A DNA stretch of 64,000 bases, taken from assembly GCF_016411865.1 (NCBI RefSeq), contig NZ_JAEKJA010000003.1, positions 514,215 to 578,214 of the forward strand, read 5' to 3'. The first letter of the stretch is position 1; each line of letters starts with the position of its first letter. The notes beneath the pieces were generated by a model that saw only the letters and a list, made by a program, of their open reading frames with translations, did not search any database and was not told the origin of the DNA. The position numbers and the translations under genes were made by a program. This DNA is from Acuticoccus mangrovi. Lineage in GTDB: Bacteria; Pseudomonadota; Alphaproteobacteria; Rhizobiales; Amorphaceae. This document shows, piece after piece, positions 17,836 through 26,046 of the stretch.

Positions 17836-17941
17836 GTCCGCTTTCCTTCGGGCTGCCGGGGCGTCAGTGCTTGGGGACGTCCGATGATCGCTCCGCCGTT
17901 CGGGCAACGTCCCGCCCGGCTGGACATCGTCCCTCCCAGAC

Positions 17942-17963
17942 TTATGAAGTGATCATTCCATAA
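17942..17963. promoter_or_regulatory. Palindromic operator between the dehydrogenase operon and a TetR gene
   Basis: TTATGAAGTGATCATTCCATAA is a 22-base near-perfect palindrome centred on TGATCA. A related half site, CTCCATAAGTC, lies at 18000-18010, close to the TetR start at 18031. The position in a divergent intergenic region fits control of both directions by that TetR protein. Confidence 0.65.
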
Positions 17964-18030
17964 ATCTCCGACGCTTGTCAACGATTTCCAGAGTGCCTAC
18001 TCCATAAGTCGACAAATCGACGAGGCCGGC

Positions 18031-18663
18031 ATGGCACGAACGGGTCGTCCCCGCAGTTTCGACCGAGAGAGCGCGTTGGACGCCGCGATGCGGCTATTTT
18101 GGCTGCAGGGGTACGAGGCGACCACGGTCAGCCAGCTCGCCGCCGCCATGGGCAAGCTGTCGTCGGCGAGCTTCTATGCCGCCTTCGGCTCCAAAGAGAT
18201 CCTGTTTCGTGAGATTCTGGAGCGCTATGAGGCGATCCACGGTCAAGCTCTGGCGCCGCTCAGCGACACCACCCTGCCGCCACGCGAAGCCGTGGAACGG
18301 GCGCTGCGGGCCTCGGTTCGCATGCAGACCGCGCCGGACCTGCCGACCGGATGCCTCGTAGCCCTCGGAGCGTCCGGCTGGTCGGAACACAACGCCGCGC
18401 TTGCGGCCTGCGTCGCGGAAACCCGCGCCCGCAATCGCGCCAGCTTCTCCGCCTGCGTCGACCGCGCCGTCGCCGTCGGTGACCTCGACCCCGAGAGCAA
18501 CACCGCGGCCCTCGGTCTGATGTTCGACACGGTTCTCCTCGGCCTCTCGATCGAGGCGCGCGACAGGCTGCCCCGCGCGCAGCTCGAGGAGGTGGTGGCC
18601 GTGACTATGCGCCTCTGGGACAGCTTTGCGCCCCAGGGAAGAGCCGCCGCCACGCGCGGGTGA
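18031..18663 (+). CDS. TetR/AcrR family transcriptional regulator
   Basis: A 210-residue regulator. The N-terminus GRPRSFDRESALDAAMRLFW and the helix-turn-helix QLAAAMGKLSSASFYAAFGSKEILF are typical of the TetR subgroup whose members begin GRPR. The C-terminal domain matches TetR_C regulators of the AcrR type. It is divergent from the 17835-16125 oxidoreductase operon, and the palindrome at 17942 is the likely binding site. The inducer is unknown. Confidence 0.9.
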   Translation: MARTGRPRSFDRESALDAAMRLFWLQGYEATTVSQLAAAMGKLSSASFYAAFGSKEILFREILERYEAIHGQALAPLSDTTLPPREAVERALRASVRMQTAPDLPTGCLVALGASGWSEHNAALAACVAETRARNRASFSACVDRAVAVGDLDPESNTAALGLMFDTVLLGLSIEARDRLPRAQLEEVVAVTMRLWDSFAPQGRAAATRG

Positions 18664-18702
18664 CCGTCGTCCCGGCCCGGCGACGGCGCACGCGACACCC
18701 GC

Positions 18703-19479
18703 TCAGATCCCCGCGTACCATTGATATCCGCGGTCTTCCCAGAAGCCGCCTCGGCCACCCCAGAGGTTCTCGAAACCGTCGACCACATCGATTTGCATGA
18801 CGTACTTGGCGTGCTTGTAGCCGAGCTGCCGCTCCACCCGCAGCCGAAGCGGGGCGCCGTGCCCCACCGTCAAGGCCGCGTCGTTCATCGCGTAGGCGAG
18901 GATCGTCTGCGGATGGAACGCGTCGATCAGGTCGATGCTCTCGTAGTAGCGGCCACTGCCGTCGAACGTCCTCTCCAGCTCGTCGGCACAGTGAAAGACG
19001 GCAAAGCGAGCGTTGGGCTTCAGTCCCGCCATCTGCAGGACGTGGCCGAGCGGAACGCCGGTCCATTTGCCGATCGCACTCCAACCTTCGACGCAGTCGT
19101 GGCGGGTGATCTGGGTGCGCGACGGAAGTGCCCTGAGGTCGGCCAGCGAGAGCTCGAGCGACCGGTCGACCAGCCCGCCGATTTTCAGTTTCCAGTCGGC
19201 GAACCCACTCCGATGGAGCGCGGCATAGGCTGCGGAATCGGGCGCCTGCGTGCCGTTGACGCGGAACGTCGGAGAGATGTCGGCCTCCGAGAATTCGCGG
19301 GCCAGCGACCCACGCCAGAGCAAGGCACGCTGTGCGTCCATCGTAACCCACTCGGCCGACTGCAAGACGGCGTCGACGTCCGCGCCCCGCCCCAGCGCAG
19401 CATAGCCGCCGGCCGCGAGCGCACCGGCGCCGAGCGCGCCGCCGATCAGGAAGCGCCGGCGGGTCAGGGGGTTACTCAT
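18703..19479 (-). CDS. Tat-exported molybdopterin-dependent oxidoreductase (sulfite oxidase/MsrP fold)
   Basis: A 258-residue periplasmic enzyme. The start has a twin-arginine signal, RRRFLIGG (residues 7-14), and a hydrophobic stretch to about 30. The Mo-pterin domain contains RHDCVEGWSAIGKW with Cys129 as the molybdenum ligand, then GVPLGHVL and the conserved HGAPLRLRVERQLGYKHAKY. The C-terminus ends shortly afterwards, so there is no dimerisation domain; this is the compact MsrP/YedY-like form. The gene overlaps the cytochrome b gene by eight bases, so electrons very likely come from that membrane partner. Substrate unknown; sulfoxides or sulfite are the family precedents. Confidence 0.9.
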   Translation of the reverse strand: MSNPLTRRRFLIGGALGAGALAAGGYAALGRGADVDAVLQSAEWVTMDAQRALLWRGSLAREFSEADISPTFRVNGTQAPDSAAYAALHRSGFADWKLKIGGLVDRSLELSLADLRALPSRTQITRHDCVEGWSAIGKWTGVPLGHVLQMAGLKPNARFAVFHCADELERTFDGSGRYYESIDLIDAFHPQTILAYAMNDAALTVGHGAPLRLRVERQLGYKHAKYVMQIDVVDGFENLWGGRGGFWEDRGYQWYAGI

Positions 19480-20332
19480 GCGACAGCTCCTTCGGGCGGA
19501 TGGCGTACCGGCCGGTGATCATCGAGCGCATGTTGTTCCAAGGGCCCGAGAGCACGACCATGGCGACGTGGATGACGACGAAGAGGACGATCAGCGATGC
19601 GGAGATGAAGTGAATGGTGCGGGCCGACTGACGCCCCCCGAAGATGTCGAGAAGCTGCGGAAACGCCGCATCCATCCCGGGCGACATGGTCAGGCCCGTG
19701 AGCACCATCAACGGCAGCAGCCCCGCGATGACGACGATATAGCTGAGCTTCTGGAGCGTGTTGTAGTTCCGGGCCTCCTCACCCGACGGGAAGCGCAGGC
19801 GGGCATGGTCGACGATCTCCCGCCATATGTGACGCGGGCCGAGTTGACGGCGATCCGGCAACAGATCGCGGCGCAGGTGCCCGCTCCACAGGCCGTGGAC
19901 GAGATAGACGAGGCCGTTGAAAACGAAGACCCACGCAAAGAAGAAGTGCCAGCGACGACCGGCGGCGAGATCCTGGTAGGAGGGAAGCGTGAGCCAGGCG
20001 GGGAACGCCCGGCGCATCCGCACACCGTCCACCGTCGATAGACCCAGCGCACCCGTGGTGGCGAGGGAAACGCCGCCGACCTTCAGGTAGCCTCGCGGCT
20101 TCCCATTGGCCTCATCGGCTCCGATCTCGACGACGGCGGGGTCGGCATCTGCGCCGTACTCGCCCCAGTGAAGCCGCGGATAGGCGTTGAAGATCTGAAG
20201 GCCGCTCAAGAGCAGGACACAGAGGCACAGCACATTCACCCAATGCGTCAGACGGGTCAGGACGGAGTGGCGTCGGATCAGCACGCTTTTCCGGCGCGAG
20301 GTCGATCGCCGCCGTGGCGTCTCGTGAGACAT
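19472..20332 (-). CDS. Membrane cytochrome b (cytochrome b561/Ni-hydrogenase b type)
   Basis: A 286-residue integral membrane protein with at least four helices: about residues 30-50 (VLCLCVLLLSGLQIF), RWHFFFAWVFVFNGLVYLVHG, LSYIVVIAGLLPLMVLTGL and FISASLIVLFVVIHVAMVVL. Haem-ligand histidines are available in LTRLTHW, RRWHFFF, YLVHGLW and VIHVAMV. Start ATG at 20330-20332; a longer frame upstream is a shadow over the DUF5666-like gene. It is the quinol-side partner of the Tat-exported molybdenum enzyme encoded directly downstream. Confidence 0.88.
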   Translation of the reverse strand: MSHETPRRRSTSRRKSVLIRRHSVLTRLTHWVNVLCLCVLLLSGLQIFNAYPRLHWGEYGADADPAVVEIGADEANGKPRGYLKVGGVSLATTGALGLSTVDGVRMRRAFPAWLTLPSYQDLAAGRRWHFFFAWVFVFNGLVYLVHGLWSGHLRRDLLPDRRQLGPRHIWREIVDHARLRFPSGEEARNYNTLQKLSYIVVIAGLLPLMVLTGLTMSPGMDAAFPQLLDIFGGRQSARTIHFISASLIVLFVVIHVAMVVLSGPWNNMRSMITGRYAIRPKELSHE

Positions 20333-20439
20333 GGCAAGGTCCTGTGGTTGGCTGAACAGGTGGTGATGGGAGCGACGAGCGAGGTCGAGGCTCCCACCGG
20401 CCGGACGGGCTGAGACGCCCGCCCGGTGGTGGCGTCGCC

Positions 20440-21072
20440 TCACATCGGCGGGACAACGCCGTTGGTGCCGACGACGATGCGCTGCGCCGTCATCGTCCCG
20501 TCCGCGGCCTTCCTGGCCGGGATGAACACGACGGCGCCCGGCTTCAGATCGGACTTGGTAGCCGGCGCGAAGGTGACGACGGGCGTTCCTTGCGGAACGG
20601 CGATCGTCTTCTCCTTCCCGTGGTAGGAGACGGTGACGGTTTGGCCGTCCACACTCGTGACGGCGTCGGCGACGGTGGCGTTGGTCATGGTGCTGTTCGG
20701 CTTCAGATCCCATCCGAAGCTGCCTTCGCCGGTGCCCTTCAGCGCCGAGGGGAAGATCAGCACCTCGAGCGCCCCGTCGCCGCCGTCCGCCGTGGGCAGC
20801 GAGGCGATGCCGACATAGTCGCCCGGCTTGATGTCCGAGATGTCTGCGCCCGCGACGCCCGACACCATCCACCCGTTCGCGAGGGTGATGTCGACGGTTT
20901 CGCCTTCGCGCGTCCTGACGTCCAACGTCCCGTCCGCGAAGTTCACGACGGAGCCGCGCACGTTGACCGGTTGCGCCGCGGCATCCTGGGCCGCAGCAGG
21001 GGATCCGATGCCTGTGGCGAGCGGCAGGCTGACGATGGCCGCAAGCAAGGCCGGTCCGAATTTGGTGATCAT
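20440..21072 (-). CDS. Exported DUF5666-like protein
   Basis: A 210-residue secreted protein with a Sec signal ending near SPAAAQ (about residue 28). The mature part consists of repeated small beta domains: VNVRGSVVNFADGTLDVRTREGE, TVDITLANGW, VSVDGQTVTVSYHGKEKTI and DLKPGAVVFIPARK. This is the barrel-like pattern of DUF5666 and related periplasmic proteins. It is 107 bases upstream of the cytochrome b gene and immediately behind the perfect palindrome at 21084, so it is probably the first gene of the operon that also encodes the cytochrome and molybdenum enzyme. Its function is unknown. Confidence 0.75.
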   Translation of the reverse strand: MITKFGPALLAAIVSLPLATGIGSPAAAQDAAAQPVNVRGSVVNFADGTLDVRTREGETVDITLANGWMVSGVAGADISDIKPGDYVGIASLPTADGGDGALEVLIFPSALKGTGEGSFGWDLKPNSTMTNATVADAVTSVDGQTVTVSYHGKEKTIAVPQGTPVVTFAPATKSDLKPGAVVFIPARKAADGTMTAQRIVVGTNGVVPPM

Positions 21073-21083
21073 GTCATCTCCTT

Positions 21084-21103
21084 TATACCTACTAGTAGGT
21101 ATA
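21084..21103. promoter_or_regulatory. Perfect 20-bp palindromic operator
   Basis: TATACCTACTAGTAGGTATA is identical to its own reverse complement. It lies 12 bases in front of the DUF5666-like start codon, at promoter position. The core CCTACTAGTAGG recurs with small changes near 21190 and 21830, around the TetR gene, so that regulator is the likely binder. Confidence 0.85.
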
Positions 21104-21182
21104 TTGCTGGCGCAAATTTGTGTGAGAGCCGATGCGGTGCGCCGAATCTCCGCAACGACTTGAAAGGAAATTCACCACGTAG

Positions 21183-21200
21183 CTACCGACTAGATGGTAG
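21183..21200. promoter_or_regulatory. Second TetR-site relative
   Basis: CTACCGACTAGATGGTAG has the same CTACC...GGTAG arms and central CTAG as the palindrome at 21084, with mismatches. It lies at the 3' side of the TetR gene, in the gap before the palindrome, and may be an auxiliary site. Confidence 0.5.
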
Positions 21201-21226
21201 GCTAGGTTGGCAAATTGTCACCCCTC

Positions 21227-21814
21227 TCATTGTCGACGAGCGACGAGCCTCTCGATCAAGGGTTGGGTCACGACGGTGAAGACCGAGGGGTCTCCGTACG
21301 CCCGCGCCGAGAGCATTGCGCCGTGCACCGTTGCAATGAACCCCTCCGCCTCGGATCGTGCGGTCCCGGCCAGAGTGAGCGTCCCCTCATCCGCACCTTG
21401 CTCCATGAGAGAGGTCAGCCAATCCGAGAACATCCGAAAATAGGCCCGGACCTCCGCGACGACCTCCGATGGAAGAACCGGAAGTTCGGTTGCGAGCAGC
21501 GCGCAGACGCAAAACGTCCGCGTCGCGTCGGCGATGCAGCCCGCCCAGTATCCCGTATAGGCGCGGAGCTGATCCGCGGGTTGCGGATAGGCACGCCCGA
21601 GCTCGGCGATCGCCGTCTCGGCATCTTCGCGGTAGCGCACCACGAGCGTGCGAACCAGATCGACCTTGCTGGGAAAGTGGTGGTGAATGCTCGCCTTGCG
21701 AATGCCGACCACTTTGGAGATGTCGGCATAGCTGAAGCCGTTATACCCCCCTTCGATGATGAGCGAGCGCGCGCAACGAAGAATGTCGTCAGAGGTGCTT
21801 GTCAGGTTGCTCAT
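21227..21814 (-). CDS. TetR/AcrR family transcriptional regulator
   Basis: A 195-residue repressor. The DNA-binding part is SDDILRCARSLIIEGGYNGF followed by YADISKVVGIRKASIHHHFPSK, the helix-turn-helix subclass with IHHHFPSK. The C-terminal domain contains Cys residues in RTFCVCALLATELP, of the TetR_C type seen in NemR/AcuR-like regulators; NemR is redox and electrophile sensing through cysteine, so a thiol switch here is possible but unproven. It is divergent from the LysE-type exporter, and three copies of a CTAG-centred operator flank it, suggesting that it controls itself, the exporter and the DUF5666/cytochrome/molybdenum operon. Confidence 0.9.
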   Translation of the reverse strand: MSNLTSTSDDILRCARSLIIEGGYNGFSYADISKVVGIRKASIHHHFPSKVDLVRTLVVRYREDAETAIAELGRAYPQPADQLRAYTGYWAGCIADATRTFCVCALLATELPVLPSEVVAEVRAYFRMFSDWLTSLMEQGADEGTLTLAGTARSEAEGFIATVHGAMLSARAYGDPSVFTVVTQPLIERLVARRQ

Positions 21815-21823
21815 AAGATTAAT

Positions 21824-21838
21824 CTACCTTCTAGTAGG
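21824..21838. promoter_or_regulatory. TetR operator in the regulator/exporter intergenic region
   Basis: CTACCTTCTAGTAGG matches 12 of 13 bases of the core of the perfect palindrome at 21084 (ACCTACTAGTAGG). It lies ten bases upstream of the TetR start and 25 bases upstream of the LysE-type gene, so one bound dimer could block both. Confidence 0.75.
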
Positions 21839-21862
21839 ATGACTGTCAAGTGGCGAGATCGG

Positions 21863-22456
21863 ATGAAAATGGATACCCTGCCCACCCTCGCGCTGTTCGT
21901 CGTCTCCGCCACCATCACGCCGGGACCGAACAACATTATGGTGATGGCGTCCGGTGCGAACTTCGGTTTTCGCCGTTCGCTGCCTCACCTCAGCGGCGTC
22001 GCCACCGGCGTTCTCGGCATCACCCTGTCGGTTGGCCTGGGGCTGATGGCCGTCTTCGACATGTTTCCGGTGCTGGAGCAGGTGTTGCTCGGCGTGTCCG
22101 CCGTCTACCTCCTGTGGCTCGCATGGAAGATCGCGAACACCATGCCAACCAAGGCGAAGAGCACGGCGGCTCACCCGCTGACGTTCGTCCAAGCCGCGAC
22201 CTTTCAGGTGGTGAACCCGAAGATCTGGGCAATCGGCCTCTCCGCCATCACCCTCTATGCGCCCGAGCGTTCCCTGGCCTCCACGCTCCTGGTCGCCTCG
22301 TCTTTCGCCGCCGCCGGTCTGGCGTCGAACGCGATCTGGACCAGCATGGGCACCACGCTGCGCCACTGGCTGGCCGTGGGACAAAGGTTCAGGGCTTTCA
22401 ATATCGCCATGGCGCTCCTGCTCGTCGCCTCGCTCTACCCGTTGTTGTTCCGCTAG
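21863..22456 (+). CDS. LysE/RhtB family exporter
   Basis: A 197-residue membrane protein with the LysE signature near the start, ATITPGPNNIMVMASGANFG, and about six helices including GVATGVLGITLSVGLGLMAV, LLGVSAVYLLWLAWK and MALLLVASLYPLLF. The internal FQVVNPKIWAIGL is the second conserved NPK block. The family exports amino acids and related metabolites. I chose ATG at 21863; the next Met is two codons on. It is divergent from the TetR gene, with an operator between them. Confidence 0.9.
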   Translation: MKMDTLPTLALFVVSATITPGPNNIMVMASGANFGFRRSLPHLSGVATGVLGITLSVGLGLMAVFDMFPVLEQVLLGVSAVYLLWLAWKIANTMPTKAKSTAAHPLTFVQAATFQVVNPKIWAIGLSAITLYAPERSLASTLLVASSFAAAGLASNAIWTSMGTTLRHWLAVGQRFRAFNIAMALLLVASLYPLLFR

Positions 22457-22559
22457 CTCGTCTTCGACCCATCATGCGAGCACGTCGCCGAGCGGCACGC
22501 CGCACGACTCCGGTCCGCACTCTCAGATCGACTGACCGCCCATCCCCATCGATGCCGGG

Positions 22560-23420
22560 TCAGAGCGTCGGCGCGGCGCCCTCGCGGAAGGACCAGAGGC
22601 AGGAGCCGAGAATGACGGCGGCGCCGAGGACCGTGTGCCAGGCCGGGACGCTCGAAAAGAGCACCACGCCGGCCACGGTGGCGAAGAAGAGCTGGGCGTA
22701 TTGCAGCGGCGCGATGCTGGCGGCGGGGGCCGCGCGGAACGCCGAGGCGAGGAGCAGGAACGAGCAGCCGGTGAGAAGACCGCTCGCCATGACGAGCATC
22801 AAGTCGAGCCCGCGCGGCTCGACCCAGACGGCCGGCACGACGAAGGGCGCGATCAGCAACGCGCAGACATTCCCTACGGTCCCCGTCGATTCCACCGTCT
22901 CGCCGTTGAGGCCGAGCCGGCGCAGGAGGATCATGTTGACCGCCATCCCCGACGCCCCGATCAACGGGATGAGGCTCGCCCACCGGAATGCCACGCCGGA
23001 CGGCTCCAGGACGATGAGAACGCCGCAGAAGCCGATCGCGACCGCCGCCCAGCGCCGCGGCGAGACGTGCTCCTTCAGCACCGCCGCCGCGAGCAGCGTC
23101 GCAATCAGCGGCGAGGAGAACAGGATCGCGTAGACGTCCACGAGCGGGAAATGCACGTAGCTCCAGAAGTTGACCACCGTCGTCGCCACCGTCACGCCGC
23201 CGCGCACGAGGTGGAGGCGCCAGCGGCGCGGCTTCATCCGCCGGACGTCACCACGAAGCCACGCGATGGTGAGGATCGCCACCAGCGCGAAGCCGCAGTT
23301 GAACAGCGTGATCTGGAAGACGTGGTAATGCGCTCCGAGCAGTTTCACGAGCGCGTCGACGCACGTGAGGAGCGCGTACGACGCCAGCGCCATGACCACG
23401 CCCCGAGTTGTAGCCGACAC
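22560..23420 (-). CDS. DMT/EamA family permease
   Basis: A 286-residue membrane protein with ten hydrophobic segments arranged as two EamA repeats: first half from VVMALASYALLTCVDALVK to GFCGVLIVLEPSG, second half from ASLIPLIGASGMAVN to AAVILGSCLWSF. The GTG at 23420 follows AGGAGAG, so I prefer it to the longer frame from 23477. It stands alone, converging with the LysE-type gene. Members export metabolites or drugs; no substrate can be read here. Confidence 0.85.
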   Translation of the reverse strand: MSATTRGVVMALASYALLTCVDALVKLLGAHYHVFQITLFNCGFALVAILTIAWLRGDVRRMKPRRWRLHLVRGGVTVATTVVNFWSYVHFPLVDVYAILFSSPLIATLLAAAVLKEHVSPRRWAAVAIGFCGVLIVLEPSGVAFRWASLIPLIGASGMAVNMILLRRLGLNGETVESTGTVGNVCALLIAPFVVPAVWVEPRGLDLMLVMASGLLTGCSFLLLASAFRAAPAASIAPLQYAQLFFATVAGVVLFSSVPAWHTVLGAAVILGSCLWSFREGAAPTL

Positions 23421-23623
23421 GCCGAACTCTCCTGACTTTGCTCGCTCGGACGAGCCGCACCGTTCGCCGGAGCGCATCGCTCCGGCGTCTGGGCCCGCCT
23501 TGATCGTGGGTGATGCCGTCTAGCGCCGGCTCGATGGACGTCCGTTCATCGAGCCACCCCTAGAGCCCTGTGTGTGAGCGTCTTCCGCGCGGCGGACCCG
23601 CTCTCTCTTCGCCGCGATGCGCG

Positions 23624-24604
23624 CTAGCGTGGACGGACCGCGAGGCCGCAGGCCGCCTGCAGGAAGCACACGCAGGCGTTGTCGAGCCCGGTGCCGAAGA
23701 GGTCCATCGTCTTGTCGACCTCCACGACGATCAGCGTCGACACGGCCGGATGGGCGCCGATCACGTTGCACGCCTCGTGCAGCTCCCATGGCGCGATCTG
23801 ACCGGGGCGCGCGCCGGGCGAGGCCGGCCCGTAGCCCGCGTCGAGGACGTCGACGTCGATGTCGACGATGATCGTGTCGACGCGCTCGGCGAGCTGGTCG
23901 AGATGGCGGGCGACGCACGCCGCAAAGCCCTCCCGCCGCGCCGGCCCCGCTTCCACGATGGTGAAGCCGTGCTCGTCGCAATAGCGCCGGTAGACGGGCG
24001 AGTTGCCGAACGGGGCGATGCCGATCTGCACCACGTTGGAGCCGAGAAGGCCATCCTCCTCGATCATGAAGCGGACGGCCGCCCCGTTGTGTGGACCCTG
24101 GTTGCGATAGCCGAGCCGCACGTCGTGGTGGGAATCGAGCATCATCAGCCCGATCCGCCCCGGATCCTCGTGCAGCCCCGTCAGCACCGGGCGCATCACC
24201 GCGTCATCCCCGCCGATGCAGAAGAGGAGATCCGGCACCCCGCGCGCCGCAAGCTCGGTGAACTCCGTCTTGATCTTCTCTTGCGCCGGCACGTTGTGGA
24301 GATGGCCGATCTCGAGGGTTCCGAGGTCGCTCGCCCGCACCTCCTCGCTGAGATAGACGGAGCGCGGATCGGTGATGCCGACCCCTGCGCCGAAGCAGGC
24401 GAAGCGCTCCAGATGCTGCCGGAACAGGGCCGGCGTCATGTGCTGCGCGGCGGGTGGGGCGGAGGACTGGGAGAGCGGCACGCCGATCACGCCGATGTGG
24501 GGCGCGGAGGCCGGCTGCTCGCCGTAGTCGCCGCGCAGCCACTCTGCGGCCGTCGGCCAGGCCGGATCGCCGGGAATGCCGGGCATGGGTTCGCGAATAT
24601 ACAC
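23624..24604 (-). CDS. Ureohydrolase (arginase/agmatinase) family protein with altered metal site
   Basis: A 326-residue member of the ureohydrolase superfamily. The metal-binding motifs are present in order: GGDDA at 131-135, DSHHD at 157-161 and DIDVDVLD at 248-255. The normal GGDHS motif has Asp134 where the first metal-ligand His is expected; the DAHxD and DxD pairs are intact. It is 21 bases downstream of the ABC transporter ATPase gene in the same operon, so it probably hydrolyses the guanidino, formimino or similar compound that the transporter imports. Agmatinase, guanidinobutyrase or formimidoylglutamase are all possible. Confidence 0.85.
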   Translation of the reverse strand: MYIREPMPGIPGDPAWPTAAEWLRGDYGEQPASAPHIGVIGVPLSQSSAPPAAQHMTPALFRQHLERFACFGAGVGITDPRSVYLSEEVRASDLGTLEIGHLHNVPAQEKIKTEFTELAARGVPDLLFCIGGDDAVMRPVLTGLHEDPGRIGLMMLDSHHDVRLGYRNQGPHNGAAVRFMIEEDGLLGSNVVQIGIAPFGNSPVYRRYCDEHGFTIVEAGPARREGFAACVARHLDQLAERVDTIIVDIDVDVLDAGYGPASPGARPGQIAPWELHEACNVIGAHPAVSTLIVVEVDKTMDLFGTGLDNACVCFLQAACGLAVRPR

Positions 24605-24625
24605 AACGTCCTCTCGTCTCTGGAT

Positions 24626-25396
24626 CTAGGGATGGAGCATCTTGCCGAGGAAGGCGCGGGTGCGCGGGTTCTGCGCCTCGCCGAAGATCTGCTCGGGCGG
24701 GCCCTCCTCGACGATCCGCCCGGCCTCCATGAAGATCGTGCGGTCGGCGATCTGCCGGGCGAAGCCCATCTCGTGGGTCACGATCAGCATGGCGACGGAG
24801 CGCTCCGCCGACAGGTCGCGGATCACCTCGAGCACTTCGCCGACCCGCTCCGGGTCGAGCGCCGACGTCACCTCGTCGAAGAGCAGCACCTTGGGGTTCA
24901 TCGCCAGCGCCCGGGCGATCGCCACTCGCTGCTGCTGGCCGCCGGAGAGCTGGTTCGGAAACGCCTTCACCTTGTCGGAGAGACCGACCTGGGCGAGGAG
25001 GCGATGCGCGAGGTCGACGGCCTCGCCGCGCCGCATTCCGGCGACGTGGATCGGCGCCTCGACGAGGTTCTGCTCGATCGTCATGTGCGGAAACAGGTTG
25101 AACTGCTGGAACACCATGCCGAGCTTGCTGCGATAGGCGCGCAGCACGGCGTTCGACGTTTTCGGCGCCTTGCCGAGCCGGTCGCCGAAGTGCAGCGTCA
25201 CGCCGTCGACGGCGAGGTCGCCCCAGTCGGGCATCTCCACCGTCATCAGCGTGCGCAGGACCGTGGTCTTGCCCGACCCGCTCGGCCCGATCAGCACCAC
25301 CTTCTCGGCCGGCGCGATGTCGAGGTTGAAGCGGTCGAGCACCGGCACGTCGGTGTAGGTCTTGCTGATGTCGCGCATCGTGGCGATCGGGGTCAT
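24626..25396 (-). CDS. Polar amino acid type ABC transporter ATP-binding protein
   Basis: A 256-residue ATPase. Walker A is GPSGSGKTT, the Q-loop is GMVFQQFNLFPHMT, the signature is LSGGQQQRVAIARAL, Walker B is VLLFDEVTSALDPE and the H-loop is IVTHEM. These are the features of GlnQ/HisP/ArtP-type importers. ATG at 25396 overlaps the stop of the permease by four bases; a longer frame upstream lies over the permease gene. It energises the two permeases upstream. Confidence 0.93.
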   Translation of the reverse strand: MTPIATMRDISKTYTDVPVLDRFNLDIAPAEKVVLIGPSGSGKTTVLRTLMTVEMPDWGDLAVDGVTLHFGDRLGKAPKTSNAVLRAYRSKLGMVFQQFNLFPHMTIEQNLVEAPIHVAGMRRGEAVDLAHRLLAQVGLSDKVKAFPNQLSGGQQQRVAIARALAMNPKVLLFDEVTSALDPERVGEVLEVIRDLSAERSVAMLIVTHEMGFARQIADRTIFMEAGRIVEEGPPEQIFGEAQNPRTRAFLGKMLHP

Positions 25397-26046
25397 GCCG
25401 GCACCCGCGTGACGCGCTCGATCCACCGGGTGAGCACGGAATAGAGCGAGCTCAGGACCAGGAAGATCAGGCCGAGCGCGGTGAAGACTTCCGTGTACTT
25501 GAAGGTTTCGAACGCGAGTTGACGGCCGACGCCGACGAGCTCCGGAATGGTGATGACCGAAAGCAGCGGACTCTCCTTGAGCATCGCGATCGCGCAGTTG
25601 CCGAAGGCCGGAATCATCGGGATCACCGCCTGCGGCAGCAGGATGCGCCACCAGGCACGCCAGCGCGGGATGTTGAGCGCGACGACGGCATCGTGCTGGC
25701 TGCGCGGGATCGACCGGATGCCGGCCTTGTAGATCTCGCTCGCGTAGGTGCCGTAGTGCGTGCCGATGATGAGCACCGCCGTGAGGAAAGGCGGCAGCGT
25801 CAGACCGTAGAAGGGCAGGACGTAGAAGACGAAATAGATCTGGATCAGAAGCGGGCTGACGCGCACGCACTGGGCGAGGACGTAGGCGAGGCGCGCGATC
25901 GGCCACGCCGCGTAGAGCTGCACCACGGCCAGGACCAGCCCCAGACAGAGCGACAGCGCCATGCCGAGCACGGTGATGAGGATGGTGACCCCCGTCGCCG
26001 ACAACAGCACCGGCAGGTGGGCGATCAGGAACTCGAGGTCAAACAT
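25393..26046 (-). CDS. ABC transporter permease, polar amino acid type
   Basis: A 217-residue permease, start ATG at 26046 overlapping the preceding permease by eight bases. Membrane segments include GVTILITVLGMALSLCLGLVLAVV, FLTAVLIIGTHYGTYASEIY and VFTALGLIFLVLSSLYSVL. The EAA coupling loop is ALNIPRWRAWWRILLPQAV. It belongs to the HisM/GlnP family and pairs with the 26039-26707 protein. Confidence 0.92.
   Translation of the reverse strand: MFDLEFLIAHLPVLLSATGVTILITVLGMALSLCLGLVLAVVQLYAAWPIARLAYVLAQCVRVSPLLIQIYFVFYVLPFYGLTLPPFLTAVLIIGTHYGTYASEIYKAGIRSIPRSQHDAVVALNIPRWRAWWRILLPQAVIPMIPAFGNCAIAMLKESPLLSVITIPELVGVGRQLAFETFKYTEVFTALGLIFLVLSSLYSVLTRWIERVTRVPA

Noticed and set aside
19472..20872. 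466-codon version of the cytochrome b
   Set aside because: The first 180 codons lie over the exported DUF5666-like gene in another frame; the true start is at 20332.
23570..25444. 624-codon + strand frame
   Set aside because: Antisense to the ureohydrolase and ABC ATPase genes, which have full motif sets.
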